Part shown: positions 20,115-28,015 of the stretch, piece by piece | How positions within the stretch are numbered: position 1 is the stretch's first letter | Layout: each line of letters begins with the position of its first letter | Assembly: GCF_037203605.1 (NCBI RefSeq) | Contig: NZ_JBBDHC010000007.1 | Span: forward strand, 62,001-126,000 | Reading direction: 5' to 3' | DNA length: 64,000 nucleotides | Source: Denitratimonas tolerans | GTDB lineage: Bacteria > Pseudomonadota > Gammaproteobacteria > Xanthomonadales > Xanthomonadaceae | Notes under the pieces: generated by a model | The model's input: the letters and a program-made list of their open reading frames with translations, nothing else | Told to the model about the DNA's origin: nothing | Database searches by the model: none | Translations under genes and position numbers: made by a program

Positions 20115-20819
20115 GTAGAAATGGAGGGCAGTCAACCCAGTCCATGCCTGCCCCTTGCAGTTCTGGTGGCTGAAGCGCCACTTCGCCAACGGGTTGTGAT
20201 TGACCGGCGGCAGCGGGACCGCCACGACGTCGAGGTCGGATGCTGGGTTTTGCTCCAGGCCCGGCACGATCACCAGCGCGTAGCGGAACAACTGGTTGAA
20301 CCACGTGCGAACCTTCTCGGCCACGGAGAGCGCCTTGCGCTTTTCGATCTTGGCGATGACTTCCAGCAGGTCGGGCCGCTTGATGTCGTAGATCGAGCGC
20401 TTGCCCAGCGCTGGCAACACGTCCTTGGCGAAGACGCGCGGCAGGATCGAGAGCGTGGTCTGCCGACCCTTTTTGAGGCTCAGTTCGCGGTGGGCCAGCC
20501 ACTTCTTGTAGATCGCCTCGAACGTGTTTTCGCCGGCGAGCTTGACCGCGGCGTGCTTCTGCTTGCGATGGACATGTGGGTTGATGTCCTTGGCTACCAG
20601 TGCGCGTGCTTCGTCGCGCAGCGTGCGCGCATCACGCAGGGACAACTCCGGGTAGTTGCCCAGCGACATCCGCTTTTGCTTGCCCAGCCAATAGTAGCGG
20701 AAGTGCCAGCTCTTGTTGCCCGTGGGCGTGACGGCGAGGCTGAGGCCGTCGATGTCGGGGAGGGTGTACGCCTTTCCGGTGGCCTTGGCTTGCCTGACCA
20801 CCAAGTCTGAGAGTGCCAT
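20103..20819 (-). pseudogene. P4-type tyrosine integrase, truncated before the catalytic domain
   Basis: The 238 codons encode the DUF4102 arm-binding domain (about 1-90: LSDLVVRQAKATGKAYTLPD, WHFRYYWLGKQKRMSLGNYP) and the core-binding SAM-like domain (about 95-205). The normal sequence stops after PPVNHNPL at about residue 210. The last 27 residues or so are unrelated, and the catalytic R-HxxR-Y domain (about 180 residues) is absent. A full-length member has about 400 residues. The deletion join lies near 20185, just beyond the hip operator region, suggesting that the event that brought hipBA here removed the catalytic half. Confidence 0.85.
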
Positions 20820-20910
20820 GCTCTTGCTCCTGAACGCGTCAGGTAGCAGATGCTGTTCATCTCAGCCGCAGCCCTCCATCAACAATCCGGAAGCCGCACG
20901 ACCCGCAAAA

Positions 20911-21013
20911 TGGACTTAAAAGTGGACTTAAAAGCCCTGGCTGTCGGCGGATTGCAGTGGACCACGCTGGAAGATCGGAGGCGGAAAAATCATTGCGGAA
21001 CAACGACTTAAAA
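20911..21013. repeat. Candidate integrase arm-type repeats
   Basis: TGGACTTAAAA occurs at 20911-20921 and again at 20923-20933 in tandem, with a third related copy (CGACTTAAAA) at 21004-21013. They lie between the integrase gene and the tRNA attachment site. Short direct repeats there are typical arm-binding sites of P4-type integrases. The rest of 20820-21053 shows no gene. Confidence 0.5.
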
Positions 21014-21052
21014 ACCACCTTGGACTATCCTGGAAGTCTCCGGATTCATGGA

Positions 21053-21071
21053 GTGGAGCGGGTGAAGGGAA
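21053..21071. other. attR-type site within the tRNA-Gly 3' end
   Basis: This 19-base direct repeat partner of 10867-10885 covers the CCA, discriminator, acceptor 3' strand and part of the T stem of tRNA-Gly. Its position within the intact tRNA gene means the incoming island supplied a functional 3' end. Confidence 0.8.
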
Positions 21072-21127
21072 TCGAACCCTCGTCAGTAGCTTGGGAAGCT
21101 ACAGCTCTGCCATTGAGCTACACCCGC
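21054..21127 (-). tRNA. tRNA-Gly (anticodon CCC)
   Basis: The minus strand folds as a full cloverleaf. The acceptor stem is GCGGGTG/CACCCGC, the D stem GCTC/GAGC, and the anticodon stem GTAGC/GCTAC around the loop TTCCCAA (anticodon CCC). The T arm GAGGG/CCCTT carries the loop TTCGATT, and a T discriminator precedes an encoded CCA. It decodes GGG. It is the integration site of the adjoining island. Confidence 0.97.
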
Positions 21128-21137
21128 GCGGCTGTCG

Positions 21138-21166
21138 ATCATAGCCAGCCGTGCCCGATGCGGCAA
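21138..21166 (-). promoter_or_regulatory. Promoter of tRNA-Gly
   Basis: On the minus strand TTGCCG (21166-21161), a 17-base spacer and TATGAT (21143-21138) form a good sigma-70 promoter. It would start transcription a few bases upstream of the tRNA 5' end at 21127. Confidence 0.65.
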
Positions 21167-21272
21167 CGGCGCGCGTGTTCCCGACGGGTCTGCGTGAACG
21201 CGGCGGGCAGGGTGCGCCTGCGATCCGGGCCGGCGGCTGCGCCGCGGCGGCAAACAGGGCGATAATCGGAGC

Positions 21273-21995
21273 ATGTCTTCCGCGCACACGCCTGAATCCA
21301 GCCCCGTCGCGGGCGCGCCGCGCCCGATCCGCAGCTATGTGCTGCGCCAGGGCCGACTGACCCCGGCGCAGGAGCGCGCCTTTGCCGAGCACTGGGCGCA
21401 CTATGGCCTGGAGCCGGCCGGCACGCCGCGCGACTTCGACGCGGTCTTCGGCCGCCGCGCCGACCGGGTGCTGGAAATCGGTTTCGGCAACGGCGAGGCG
21501 CTGCGTTTTGCCGCAGGCAACGAGCCGCAGCGTGACTTCATCGGGATCGAGGTCCACCGTCCTGGCGTGGGTCGCCTGCTCAACGCGCTGGCGGCCGACG
21601 GTGCGGGCAACGTGCGCGTCTACAACCACGATGCGGTCGAGGTGCTCGAGCGCGACATCGCCGATGCTTCGCTGGCCGAGGTGCGCATCTACTTCCCCGA
21701 TCCCTGGCACAAGAAGCGCCACGGCAAGCGCCGCCTGATCCAGCCCGCCTTCGCGCGCCTGCTGGCGCGCAAGCTCGCGCCGGGCGGGCTGCTGCACCTG
21801 GCCACCGATTGGGAGCCCTACGCCGAACACATGTGGGACGTGCTCGATGCCGAACCTGCGTTCGAGAACCGCGCCGGGCCGCGCGACTGGTTCGCGCGGC
21901 CGAGCTGGCGGCCGGAAACCCATTTCGAGGCGCGCGGCCTGCGCCTCGGGCACGGAGTTTGGGATCTGCTGTATCTCAGGCGCGAGGAGCCCTGA
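21273..21995 (+). CDS. trmB: tRNA (guanine46-N7)-methyltransferase
   Basis: A SAM-dependent Rossmann methyltransferase that makes m7G46 in tRNA variable loops. Motif I is VLEIGFGNGEAL, followed by DFIGIEVHRPGVG, the characteristic IYFPDPWHKKRHGKRRL motif and the TDWEPYAEHM segment, all intact. The length of 240 residues is typical. It is divergent from tRNA-Gly, with 145 bases between them. The next gene follows after about 45 bases on the same strand, so co-transcription is possible. Confidence 0.96.
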   Translation: MSSAHTPESSPVAGAPRPIRSYVLRQGRLTPAQERAFAEHWAHYGLEPAGTPRDFDAVFGRRADRVLEIGFGNGEALRFAAGNEPQRDFIGIEVHRPGVGRLLNALAADGAGNVRVYNHDAVEVLERDIADASLAEVRIYFPDPWHKKRHGKRRLIQPAFARLLARKLAPGGLLHLATDWEPYAEHMWDVLDAEPAFENRAGPRDWFARPSWRPETHFEARGLRLGHGVWDLLYLRREEP

Positions 21996-22039
21996 TGTCC
22001 TCGCACCCGCATGACGCCTGCGGCGAATCGGCCTGAGCA

Positions 22040-23890
22040 ATGGATCCGGATCTGGCGGAAAGCAGCCTGACCCTGACCACCGACATGGTGCTGGTGCTGG
22101 TGCTGGTCGGATTCACCATGGTGATGTTCGTCTGGGAGAAGCTGCGCCCGGATGTGACCGCGATGCTGGTGCTGATGCTGCTGGGCCTGACCGGCCTGGT
22201 CCCCTCCGAGCAGATTTTCGACGGCTTCGCCGGCAGCGCGGTAGTGAGCATCATCGCGACCATGGTGCTGGGTGCCGGACTCGATCGCACCGGGCTGATG
22301 AACCGCGCCGCGATCTGGCTGCTGCGCCGCTCCAAGGGCGTGGAGGAGCGACTCATCTTCTACAGCAGCGCCACCGCCGGGCTGATTTCCGCCACCATGC
22401 AGAACCCTTCGGTGATGGCGCTGTTCCTGCCGGTGGCCTCGCGGCTTTCCGCGCGCAGCGGCGTGGCGGTGTCGCGCCTGCTGATGCCGCTGGCGATGTG
22501 CATCATGCTGGGCGGCACCCTGACCATGGTCGGCAACTCGCCGCAGATCATGCTCAACGACCTGCTCGCCCAGGCCAACCACAACCTGCCCTCGGGCGTG
22601 GCGACGCTGGAAGCCCTGCCGATGTTCGCGCCTACGCCGGTCGGCATCGTGCTGCTGGCCGGTGGCCTGCTCTACTTCCGGCTGTTCGGGAAAAAGATGC
22701 TGGGCGGCCTTGCCGACAAGGGCGTGACGCCGGCGCGCACCGAGAGCTATTTCGCCAACACCTACGGCCTGAGCGGCGACGTGTTCGAGCTGACCGTGAC
22801 CGCCGAGAGCCCGCTGGTGGGCATGTCGATCGGCGAGGCCGAATCCCAGCGCGGCGCGCCGCTGCTGCTGGCGTTGAAATCCGGCAACGAATCGCGCCTG
22901 GCACCGCCCGCCGATCAGATGATCTGGGTCGGCAGCGTGCTCGGCGTGATGGGCCCGCGCGAGCGCGTGGCCGACTATGCGCAGGCCAACCTGCTGCGGA
23001 TGCAGACGCGGCTGCGCCACTTCGGCGATCTTTTCAACCCGAGCCGGGCCGGAATTTCCGAAGCGGTGATCCCGCCGACCTCCAGCTTCATCGACCATGC
23101 CGTGGCCGATCTGCAGCTGCGCCGCCGCTTCGGGATCAGCGTGCTGGCGGTGTATCGCGACGGCAAGGTGCACCGCGACGACCATCGCCGCATGCCGCTG
23201 CGCGCCGGCGACATGCTGGTGTTCCACAGCGTCTGGCGCGACCTGTCCAAAGCGGCGGCCAAGCGCGATTTCGTGGTTGTCACCGATGTGCCCAAGGACG
23301 AGCAGCGCCCGCACAAGCTGTGGGTCGCCATGACCATCTTCGCAATCGCGCTGCTGCTCGCGCTCAGCCATCAGATCGCGGTGCCGGTGGCACTGATGGC
23401 CGGGGCGATGGCGATGGTGCTCTCGGGCGTGCTCAACATGGACGAGGCCTACCGCTCGATCAACTGGAAAACGGTGTTCCTGATGGCGGGCCTGATCCCG
23501 ATGGGTTGGGCGGTGGAATCCTCCGGCCTGGCGGCCTGGCTGGCGCAGACCGTGCTCGAGCGCGTCGGCGGCCTGCCTCCGATCGCACTGCAGGCGCTGC
23601 TGGCGGTTTCCACGGTGCTGCTGGGGCTGGTGGTGGGTCACGTCGGAGCCACCGCGATCATGGTGCCGATCGCGATCAACGTGGCGATCTCGGCGGGCGG
23701 CGCGCCGCTGGCGTTCGCCCTGACGATGGCGCTGGCCGCATCCAACAACCTCATCAGCACCTCGAACCCGGTGCTGGCGATGGTGGCCGGCCCGGGCGGC
23801 TATCGAACGCGCGACTGGATGCGGGTCGGGCTGCCGCTGACGGCGATGCACCTGGTCGTGGTGCTGGTGGTGGTGAACCTCTTCTATTGA
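22040..23890 (+). CDS. SLC13-family permease with two TrkA-C (RCK_C) domains
   Basis: A 616-residue inner-membrane transporter of the ArsB/NhaD/DASS superfamily. Two clusters of hydrophobic helices (about 15-205 and 430-616) flank a soluble region with two RCK_C-type domains (about 250-330 and 340-420: FELTVTAESPLVGMSIGEAESQ). Helix hairpins with TMQNPSVMALFLPV and LTMVGNSPQIMLNDLL, and the C-terminal ATAIMVPIAINVA, match the family. Substrates in this family include dicarboxylates, sulfate and other anions; the present one cannot be told from sequence. Confidence 0.87.
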   Translation: MDPDLAESSLTLTTDMVLVLVLVGFTMVMFVWEKLRPDVTAMLVLMLLGLTGLVPSEQIFDGFAGSAVVSIIATMVLGAGLDRTGLMNRAAIWLLRRSKGVEERLIFYSSATAGLISATMQNPSVMALFLPVASRLSARSGVAVSRLLMPLAMCIMLGGTLTMVGNSPQIMLNDLLAQANHNLPSGVATLEALPMFAPTPVGIVLLAGGLLYFRLFGKKMLGGLADKGVTPARTESYFANTYGLSGDVFELTVTAESPLVGMSIGEAESQRGAPLLLALKSGNESRLAPPADQMIWVGSVLGVMGPRERVADYAQANLLRMQTRLRHFGDLFNPSRAGISEAVIPPTSSFIDHAVADLQLRRRFGISVLAVYRDGKVHRDDHRRMPLRAGDMLVFHSVWRDLSKAAAKRDFVVVTDVPKDEQRPHKLWVAMTIFAIALLLALSHQIAVPVALMAGAMAMVLSGVLNMDEAYRSINWKTVFLMAGLIPMGWAVESSGLAAWLAQTVLERVGGLPPIALQALLAVSTVLLGLVVGHVGATAIMVPIAINVAISAGGAPLAFALTMALAASNNLISTSNPVLAMVAGPGGYRTRDWMRVGLPLTAMHLVVVLVVVNLFY

Positions 23891-23912
23891 GCCTGGAGCG
23901 GCCGGCGCCGGC

Positions 23913-24851
23913 TCATGCCGCCAGCATCAGCACCACGCCTGAAATCGTCAGCGCCACGCCCAGCACGCCCTGGCGACCGAGCGGTTCGCGCAGCCACCAC
24001 CAGGCCAGCAGCACGATGAAGATCGAGGCGGTCTCGTTGAGGATCGCCGCGATCGCAGCCGGGGCGTATTTGTAGCCGGCCAGCCACAGCACCATCGACA
24101 GACACTGTCCGACGAAGGCCGCCGCGACCAGGAGCTTCCAGTCCACCCGCCGTCCGCGCGGCGAGAGCAGGCCCAGCTGTCCGCGCAGCGCGGCGATCAG
24201 CACCAGTCCGGCAAGCGCGCCGACCAGGCGCAGCAGGGTTACCCAGCCCAGCGGGCGGGCCTCAAGCACCGGTTTGATCATGACGATGGCGACCGCCATC
24301 AGGCAGATCGACGCGACTCCCAGCGCCACCGCGGCAAGGTGCGAACGCGGCGCGGGATCGACCGGGGGCGGAGCGGGTTCCGGCGGCGGCACCGGCTCGC
24401 CGACGACCACCGATGCCGGTTCGCGCCGGCGCGCGATCACCGCGACGCCCGCCATCACCAGCGCGAATCCCGCCACTTGCCATGGTCCCAGCCGTTCGCC
24501 GAGGAACAGCACGGACAGCACGATCACCAGCGGGCTGTAGGCGTTGCCGATGACGCCCATGCGCCCGGCACCCAGGCGCGCGAGCGCGACGAAGTAGAGC
24601 GTGTCGGCGGCGGCGATGCCGAGGAATCCGCTGCCCAGGCTCAGCGCCACGTCGCGCACATCGAAGGCGGGGAGCGTACTGCCGTGCAGCAGCCAGGGCA
24701 GCGGCAGCAGCATCAGCAGGACCAGCGCGTTCTTGGAGAAATTGAGCGTGAGCGCCGGCAGGCGCTCGACCAGCTTGCGGTACAGGATCACGCCGACGGC
24801 CCAGGCCGCCGCGCTCAGCAGGGAGAAGGCTTCGCCTGGGCCGATATGCAT
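23913..24851 (-). CDS. EamA/DMT-family transporter
   Basis: A 312-residue drug/metabolite transporter with two EamA repeats of five helices each (about 5-130 and 170-312), joined by a proline-rich cytoplasmic linker (EPVPPPEPAPPPVDPAP). The start at 24851 gives the first helix immediately (FSLLSAAAWAVGVILYRKLV). The frame is open upstream but polar and unlike the family. Members export amino acids or metabolites; the substrate is unknown. It faces the SLC13 gene tail to tail with a 22-base gap. Confidence 0.88.
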   Translation of the reverse strand: MHIGPGEAFSLLSAAAWAVGVILYRKLVERLPALTLNFSKNALVLLMLLPLPWLLHGSTLPAFDVRDVALSLGSGFLGIAAADTLYFVALARLGAGRMGVIGNAYSPLVIVLSVLFLGERLGPWQVAGFALVMAGVAVIARRREPASVVVGEPVPPPEPAPPPVDPAPRSHLAAVALGVASICLMAVAIVMIKPVLEARPLGWVTLLRLVGALAGLVLIAALRGQLGLLSPRGRRVDWKLLVAAAFVGQCLSMVLWLAGYKYAPAAIAAILNETASIFIVLLAWWWLREPLGRQGVLGVALTISGVVLMLAA

Positions 24852-24998
24852 CCGGGCATTATCGGGCAGCGCCGGCCGCGCGCGCTGCGCAACCGCCTCC
24901 GCCGTTGCGCCCGCGTGCGGATGCGATTCACGCAAAGTTGACGCATCGTGCGCATACTGCGCGCCGTCGCAACCTGTCCTGCGTCGGCTGCTCCCCCG

Positions 24999-26231
24999 AT
25001 GACCCACCACCCCTATGCCGACCGCGTCCACTTCGTGGTCGAGTTGGCCACCCGGCTGCACACCTATGGCACCACCGCGCAGCGCCTGGAAGGGGCGATC
25101 AGCGGCGTGGCGGCGCGCTTGGGGCTGCGCTGCGCGCCCTGGGCCAATCCCACCGGCCTGATCCTGTCGCTGTCCGATGCCAGCCAACCGGACACCTTTT
25201 CAAACAGCACCCACGTGATCCGCCTGGCACCGGGCGACCTGGACCTGCGAAAGCTGTGCGAAACCGACGCGATCGCCGAACGCACGCTGCGCGGCGAGCT
25301 CGATGTTTCGGGCGCGGTGAAGGCCCTGCATGCACTTGATCGCCCGGCCCCGCGGGGCGATGCCATTGCAACCACGCTGAGTTTCGGCGTGATCTCCGCC
25401 GCCGTGGCCACGCTGTTGCGCGCGAGCGTGGCGGACGTGGCCGTTGCCGGCGTGATCGGCCTGCTGGTGGGTCTGGCCTTCCTGTTCGGTGCCGGGCGCC
25501 CGCGGTGGAGCGAGGCGATGGAGTTGCTGGCCGGCATTTTCGTCACGCTGCTGGCGGCCGCCGTCGCGACCTGCGTCGTTCCGCTTTCGCTCAAGACCGT
25601 CATCGTGGCGGCGCTGATCGTGCTGCTGCCGGGAATGGCGCTGACCAACGCCGTATCCGAACTGACCAGCCAGCAGCTGGTCTCGGGCACGGCGCGTTTT
25701 GCCGGCGCGGTGACGACCTTGCTCAAGCTGGCCTTCGGCAGCATGGTGGCTTCCCAGATCGCGCTCCTGCTGCACTGGACGCCGATGGACTACCGCGACG
25801 TGGCGGTGGTGCCGGCGTGGACCGAATGGCCGGCGCTGCTCGCGGCGGCGTGGGCGTTCGCGGTGCTGTTCAAGGCCGCACGCCGGGATTATGCCCTGGT
25901 GATGCTTTCCGCGATCACGGGATACCTCACCACGCGAATCGTCGGGCTGTGGCTGCCGGGCAGTGCCGCGGTGTTCGTGGCCAGCGTGGTGATTACCGTG
26001 CTCAGCAACCTTTACGCCCGCCGCATGAATCGCCCCGGCGCGCTGATCCGGGTGCCGGGCATCATCCTGATGGTGCCCGGAAGCGTCGGCTTCCGCGGCC
26101 TCAGCTCGATATTCGAGCAGCAGGTGGCGCTGGGTCTGGATACCGCGGTGCAGCTTGGCACGATCCTGGTGGCGCTGGTCGGCGGCATGTTGATCGGCAA
26201 CGTCCTTGCTCCGGCGCGGCACAATCTTTGA
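24999..26231 (+). CDS. ThrE-type threonine/serine exporter
   Basis: A 410-residue single-chain exporter. The N-terminal ThrE domain (DUF1212) has YADRVHFVVELATRLHTYGTTAQRLEGAI and about five helices. The C-terminal part matches the ThrB/DUF3815 domain (ITGYLTTRIVGLW, PGIILMVPGSVGFRGLSSI). Corynebacterial ThrE exports threonine and serine; the same substrates are inferred here. The ATG at 24999 is chosen over an upstream one at 24948 because the family N-terminus follows at once. A strong bidirectional terminator lies 27 bases downstream. Confidence 0.9.
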   Translation: MTHHPYADRVHFVVELATRLHTYGTTAQRLEGAISGVAARLGLRCAPWANPTGLILSLSDASQPDTFSNSTHVIRLAPGDLDLRKLCETDAIAERTLRGELDVSGAVKALHALDRPAPRGDAIATTLSFGVISAAVATLLRASVADVAVAGVIGLLVGLAFLFGAGRPRWSEAMELLAGIFVTLLAAAVATCVVPLSLKTVIVAALIVLLPGMALTNAVSELTSQQLVSGTARFAGAVTTLLKLAFGSMVASQIALLLHWTPMDYRDVAVVPAWTEWPALLAAAWAFAVLFKAARRDYALVMLSAITGYLTTRIVGLWLPGSAAVFVASVVITVLSNLYARRMNRPGALIRVPGIILMVPGSVGFRGLSSIFEQQVALGLDTAVQLGTILVALVGGMLIGNVLAPARHNL

Positions 26232-26257
26232 TCCGGATGCGGCTCCGGGCGGAAACG

Positions 26258-26284
26258 AAAAACCCCCGCCGCGGCGGGGGTTTT
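26258..26284. terminator. Bidirectional intrinsic terminator between thrE and hns
   Basis: AAAAACCCCCGCC and GGCGGGGGTTTT form a GC-rich stem with an A-run on one side and a T-run on the other. It can terminate both the exporter gene (plus) and the H-NS gene (minus). Confidence 0.9.
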
Positions 26285-26300
26285 CGTGATTTGCGTGGTT

Positions 26301-26681
26301 TCAGCCTGCCTGCACGGGAATAAGCAGCTCTTCGCGGGTCTTGCCCGACTCGATCAGCGCGTTGAACCACAGCGGTGCCTTGCCGCGCCCGGTCCAGGTC
26401 TGTTCGTGATTGGCCGGATTGCGGTACTTCGGAGCCACCTTGCGGGTCGTGGTCAACTTCGTCGCCCTGCGGCGCGGTGTCTTGGTGGCGGCCGTCGCGG
26501 CCGGTGCCGCGCCGCCGAACAGTTCGGCAATGGTATAGCCTTCGGTCCGGGCGGTGCGCGTCAGCTTGGCGCGCACCTGGGCAATCGGCGCGCGCTTCTT
26601 CTTGCGCTTCTGCTCGCGGGTGGCTTCGGCGATCAGCTTCTGCAGTGCCTTGGGCGTCATGGACGAGAAATCGATGCTCAT
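26301..26681 (-). CDS. H-NS family nucleoid protein
   Basis: A 126-residue H-NS-like protein. The N-terminal half is a predicted oligomerisation helix region (LQKLIAEATREQKRKKKRAPIA). An A/T/K/R-rich linker follows, and the C-terminal DNA-binding domain carries YRNPANHEQTWTGRGKAPLWF, the classic H-NS motif. It is expected to bind AT-rich DNA such as the island at 10.9-21 kb and to silence it. The start at 26681 has AGAGG upstream. Confidence 0.93.
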   Translation of the reverse strand: MSIDFSSMTPKALQKLIAEATREQKRKKKRAPIAQVRAKLTRTARTEGYTIAELFGGAAPAATAATKTPRRRATKLTTTRKVAPKYRNPANHEQTWTGRGKAPLWFNALIESGKTREELLIPVQAG

Positions 26682-27088
26682 GGGGTTCCTCTCTGGATAA
26701 CGGGATGCGCGGTACGCATAGCGGAATCCCGCCGGCATTATTACCCAACCGTGGGATAAGCCCAAGGATAATCCTGTCCAATACCGCTGACAAGCGGGAA
26801 ATTGCGACGGCAAAATCCGGCAAGGTCGCGGCACGCGGTATGCGGTCATTGATCCGGCAGTGGACCCGAAGGCAGTTCGCGACACCGTGCACGGGGGGCG
26901 CGCGGGCAAAAGCGTTGTTTCGTGCCTTGTGTTTCTCCGCTGCCGCCCGCGCCGCCGCAGCGCTGCTTCCGTGACCTCGGATCGGTGCAAGGAGGGGCGA
27001 TGCGGCTTGCCGCCGCCTGTGCGGCGCGGTAGCGTGCGCCATGACTGTTGCGCGGCAAACCACGCACTGCGCAGGCACGGAGGGTGAC
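26682..27088. other. Intergenic region between hns and the 27.1-kb gene
   Basis: About 400 bases without a supported gene. It contains the hns promoter near 26737-26765 and, at its right end, a strong ribosome-binding site (GGAGG) for the next gene. Short frames here have no family resemblance. No repeat or RNA gene was recognised. Confidence 0.5.
26737..26765 (-). promoter_or_regulatory. Promoter candidate for hns
   Basis: On the minus strand TTGGGC (26765-26760), a 16-base spacer and TAATAA (at about 26743-26738) resemble a sigma-70 promoter, about 55 bases upstream of the hns start. The surrounding sequence is locally AT-rich, which would also favour autoregulation by H-NS. Confidence 0.5.
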
Positions 27089-27946
27089 ATGGGACTGCTG
27101 GACGAATTGGAGAAGGAAGCCGCGCGCCTGCACAGCGTCGGCGCTGGCGATGGGGCTGCGGTTGTCGTGCAGCGCGAGCGCGTGGCGGCGTGGGAAGATC
27201 AGCTCAAGCCCGCGGTCGAGCGCTTCGGGGAATACCTGACCCGTCTCGCCGCCACCCTGAGCGCCGCGCGCCGCCGCATCCGCCTGGTCTATCCGATCGC
27301 CGGATATGGCGACGCCGTGGCGTTCGGCGAGGCGCCGTTCGAGTGCCGCGTGACGCCCGCCGCCACGCAGGTGGAAATCGAGTTTTCGTTCGCGGCGCAG
27401 GTTTCGCCGGAAGAAAGCACGCTGGTGGTGGCCGATACGCCCAGCAAGGTGCGGCTGGTGAATGGACTGCTGCAGAACCACCAGCTGGCCGGCCTGCACG
27501 ACGTGACCAAGAATGCCAACGGCGACGCGGTATCCGGACGCTTCCAGGCGCGCGGCCGGATTCCCGTGAAGGTGCACGGGATTGCCACGCTCGAATCCGG
27601 GCAGCTCAAGCTGACCCTTTCCAACGTCGAGGCCTTCGGTACGCTGCAGCGCAGTATGACGGCCGATGCCCTGACCGAGGACACCTTCGATGCGCTGGGC
27701 CGCTACCTGCTGCGTGAAAACCCGCACTTCGGACGCGAGAAGGTGGGTGCCGACGTGCGCCGCCAGCTTCAGAGCCAGGTTCAGCGCGATCAGGTCCGGC
27801 GCGAGTGGGAAGCCAAGCTGGCGACGCAGCTGCAGGAAGACGAGAAGCGCGTGGTCTCGCTGATGGCGGCCAGCGCGTCGCCCGGCACTTTCGTGCGGCG
27901 CATGGGGGGCGCGATTTCGCGTCTGCTCCAGCGCGACGGCCGCTGA
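27089..27946 (+). CDS. Protein of unknown function
   Basis: A 285-residue soluble protein that I do not recognise. GGAGG lies 8 bases before the chosen ATG; an upstream in-frame ATG would add 16 residues. The N-terminus is a helical segment (LLDELEKEAARLH, ERVAAWEDQLKPAVERFGEYLTRL). A middle region with alternating beta-strand character follows (RCRVTPAATQVEIEFSFAAQV type), then long charged helices near the C-terminus (RRQLQSQVQRDQVRREWEAKL). There is no signal peptide or membrane segment. Neighbours (hns, proS) give no clue. Codon use matches the flanks, so a resident gene is likely. Confidence 0.75.
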   Translation: MGLLDELEKEAARLHSVGAGDGAAVVVQRERVAAWEDQLKPAVERFGEYLTRLAATLSAARRRIRLVYPIAGYGDAVAFGEAPFECRVTPAATQVEIEFSFAAQVSPEESTLVVADTPSKVRLVNGLLQNHQLAGLHDVTKNANGDAVSGRFQARGRIPVKVHGIATLESGQLKLTLSNVEAFGTLQRSMTADALTEDTFDALGRYLLRENPHFGREKVGADVRRQLQSQVQRDQVRREWEAKLATQLQEDEKRVVSLMAASASPGTFVRRMGGAISRLLQRDGR

Positions 27947-28015
27947 TTCTCCGTCGGCGCGGCCGGCTGTCGCGCCGCGCGGGAATTTCCCGAACGCGGC
28001 CTGTCCCTCGGGCCG

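Larger units (their letters stand above)
10867..21071. mobile_element. Genomic island integrated in tRNA-Gly(CCC), carrying Wadjet and toxin-antitoxin remnants
   Basis: A 19-base direct repeat with one mismatch bounds the region: GTGGAGCGGGCGAAGGGAA at 10867-10885 and GTGGAGCGGGTGAAGGGAA at 21053-21071. The second copy is the 3' end of the tRNA-Gly gene including its encoded CCA, which is the classic target of P4-type integrases. A P4-type integrase gene lies at the tRNA side as expected. Coding sequences inside are visibly less GC-rich than the flanks. The integrase is truncated, so the island appears immobile. Cargo: AbiEi, JetABCD, HipBA and some intergenic sites. Confidence 0.85.
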
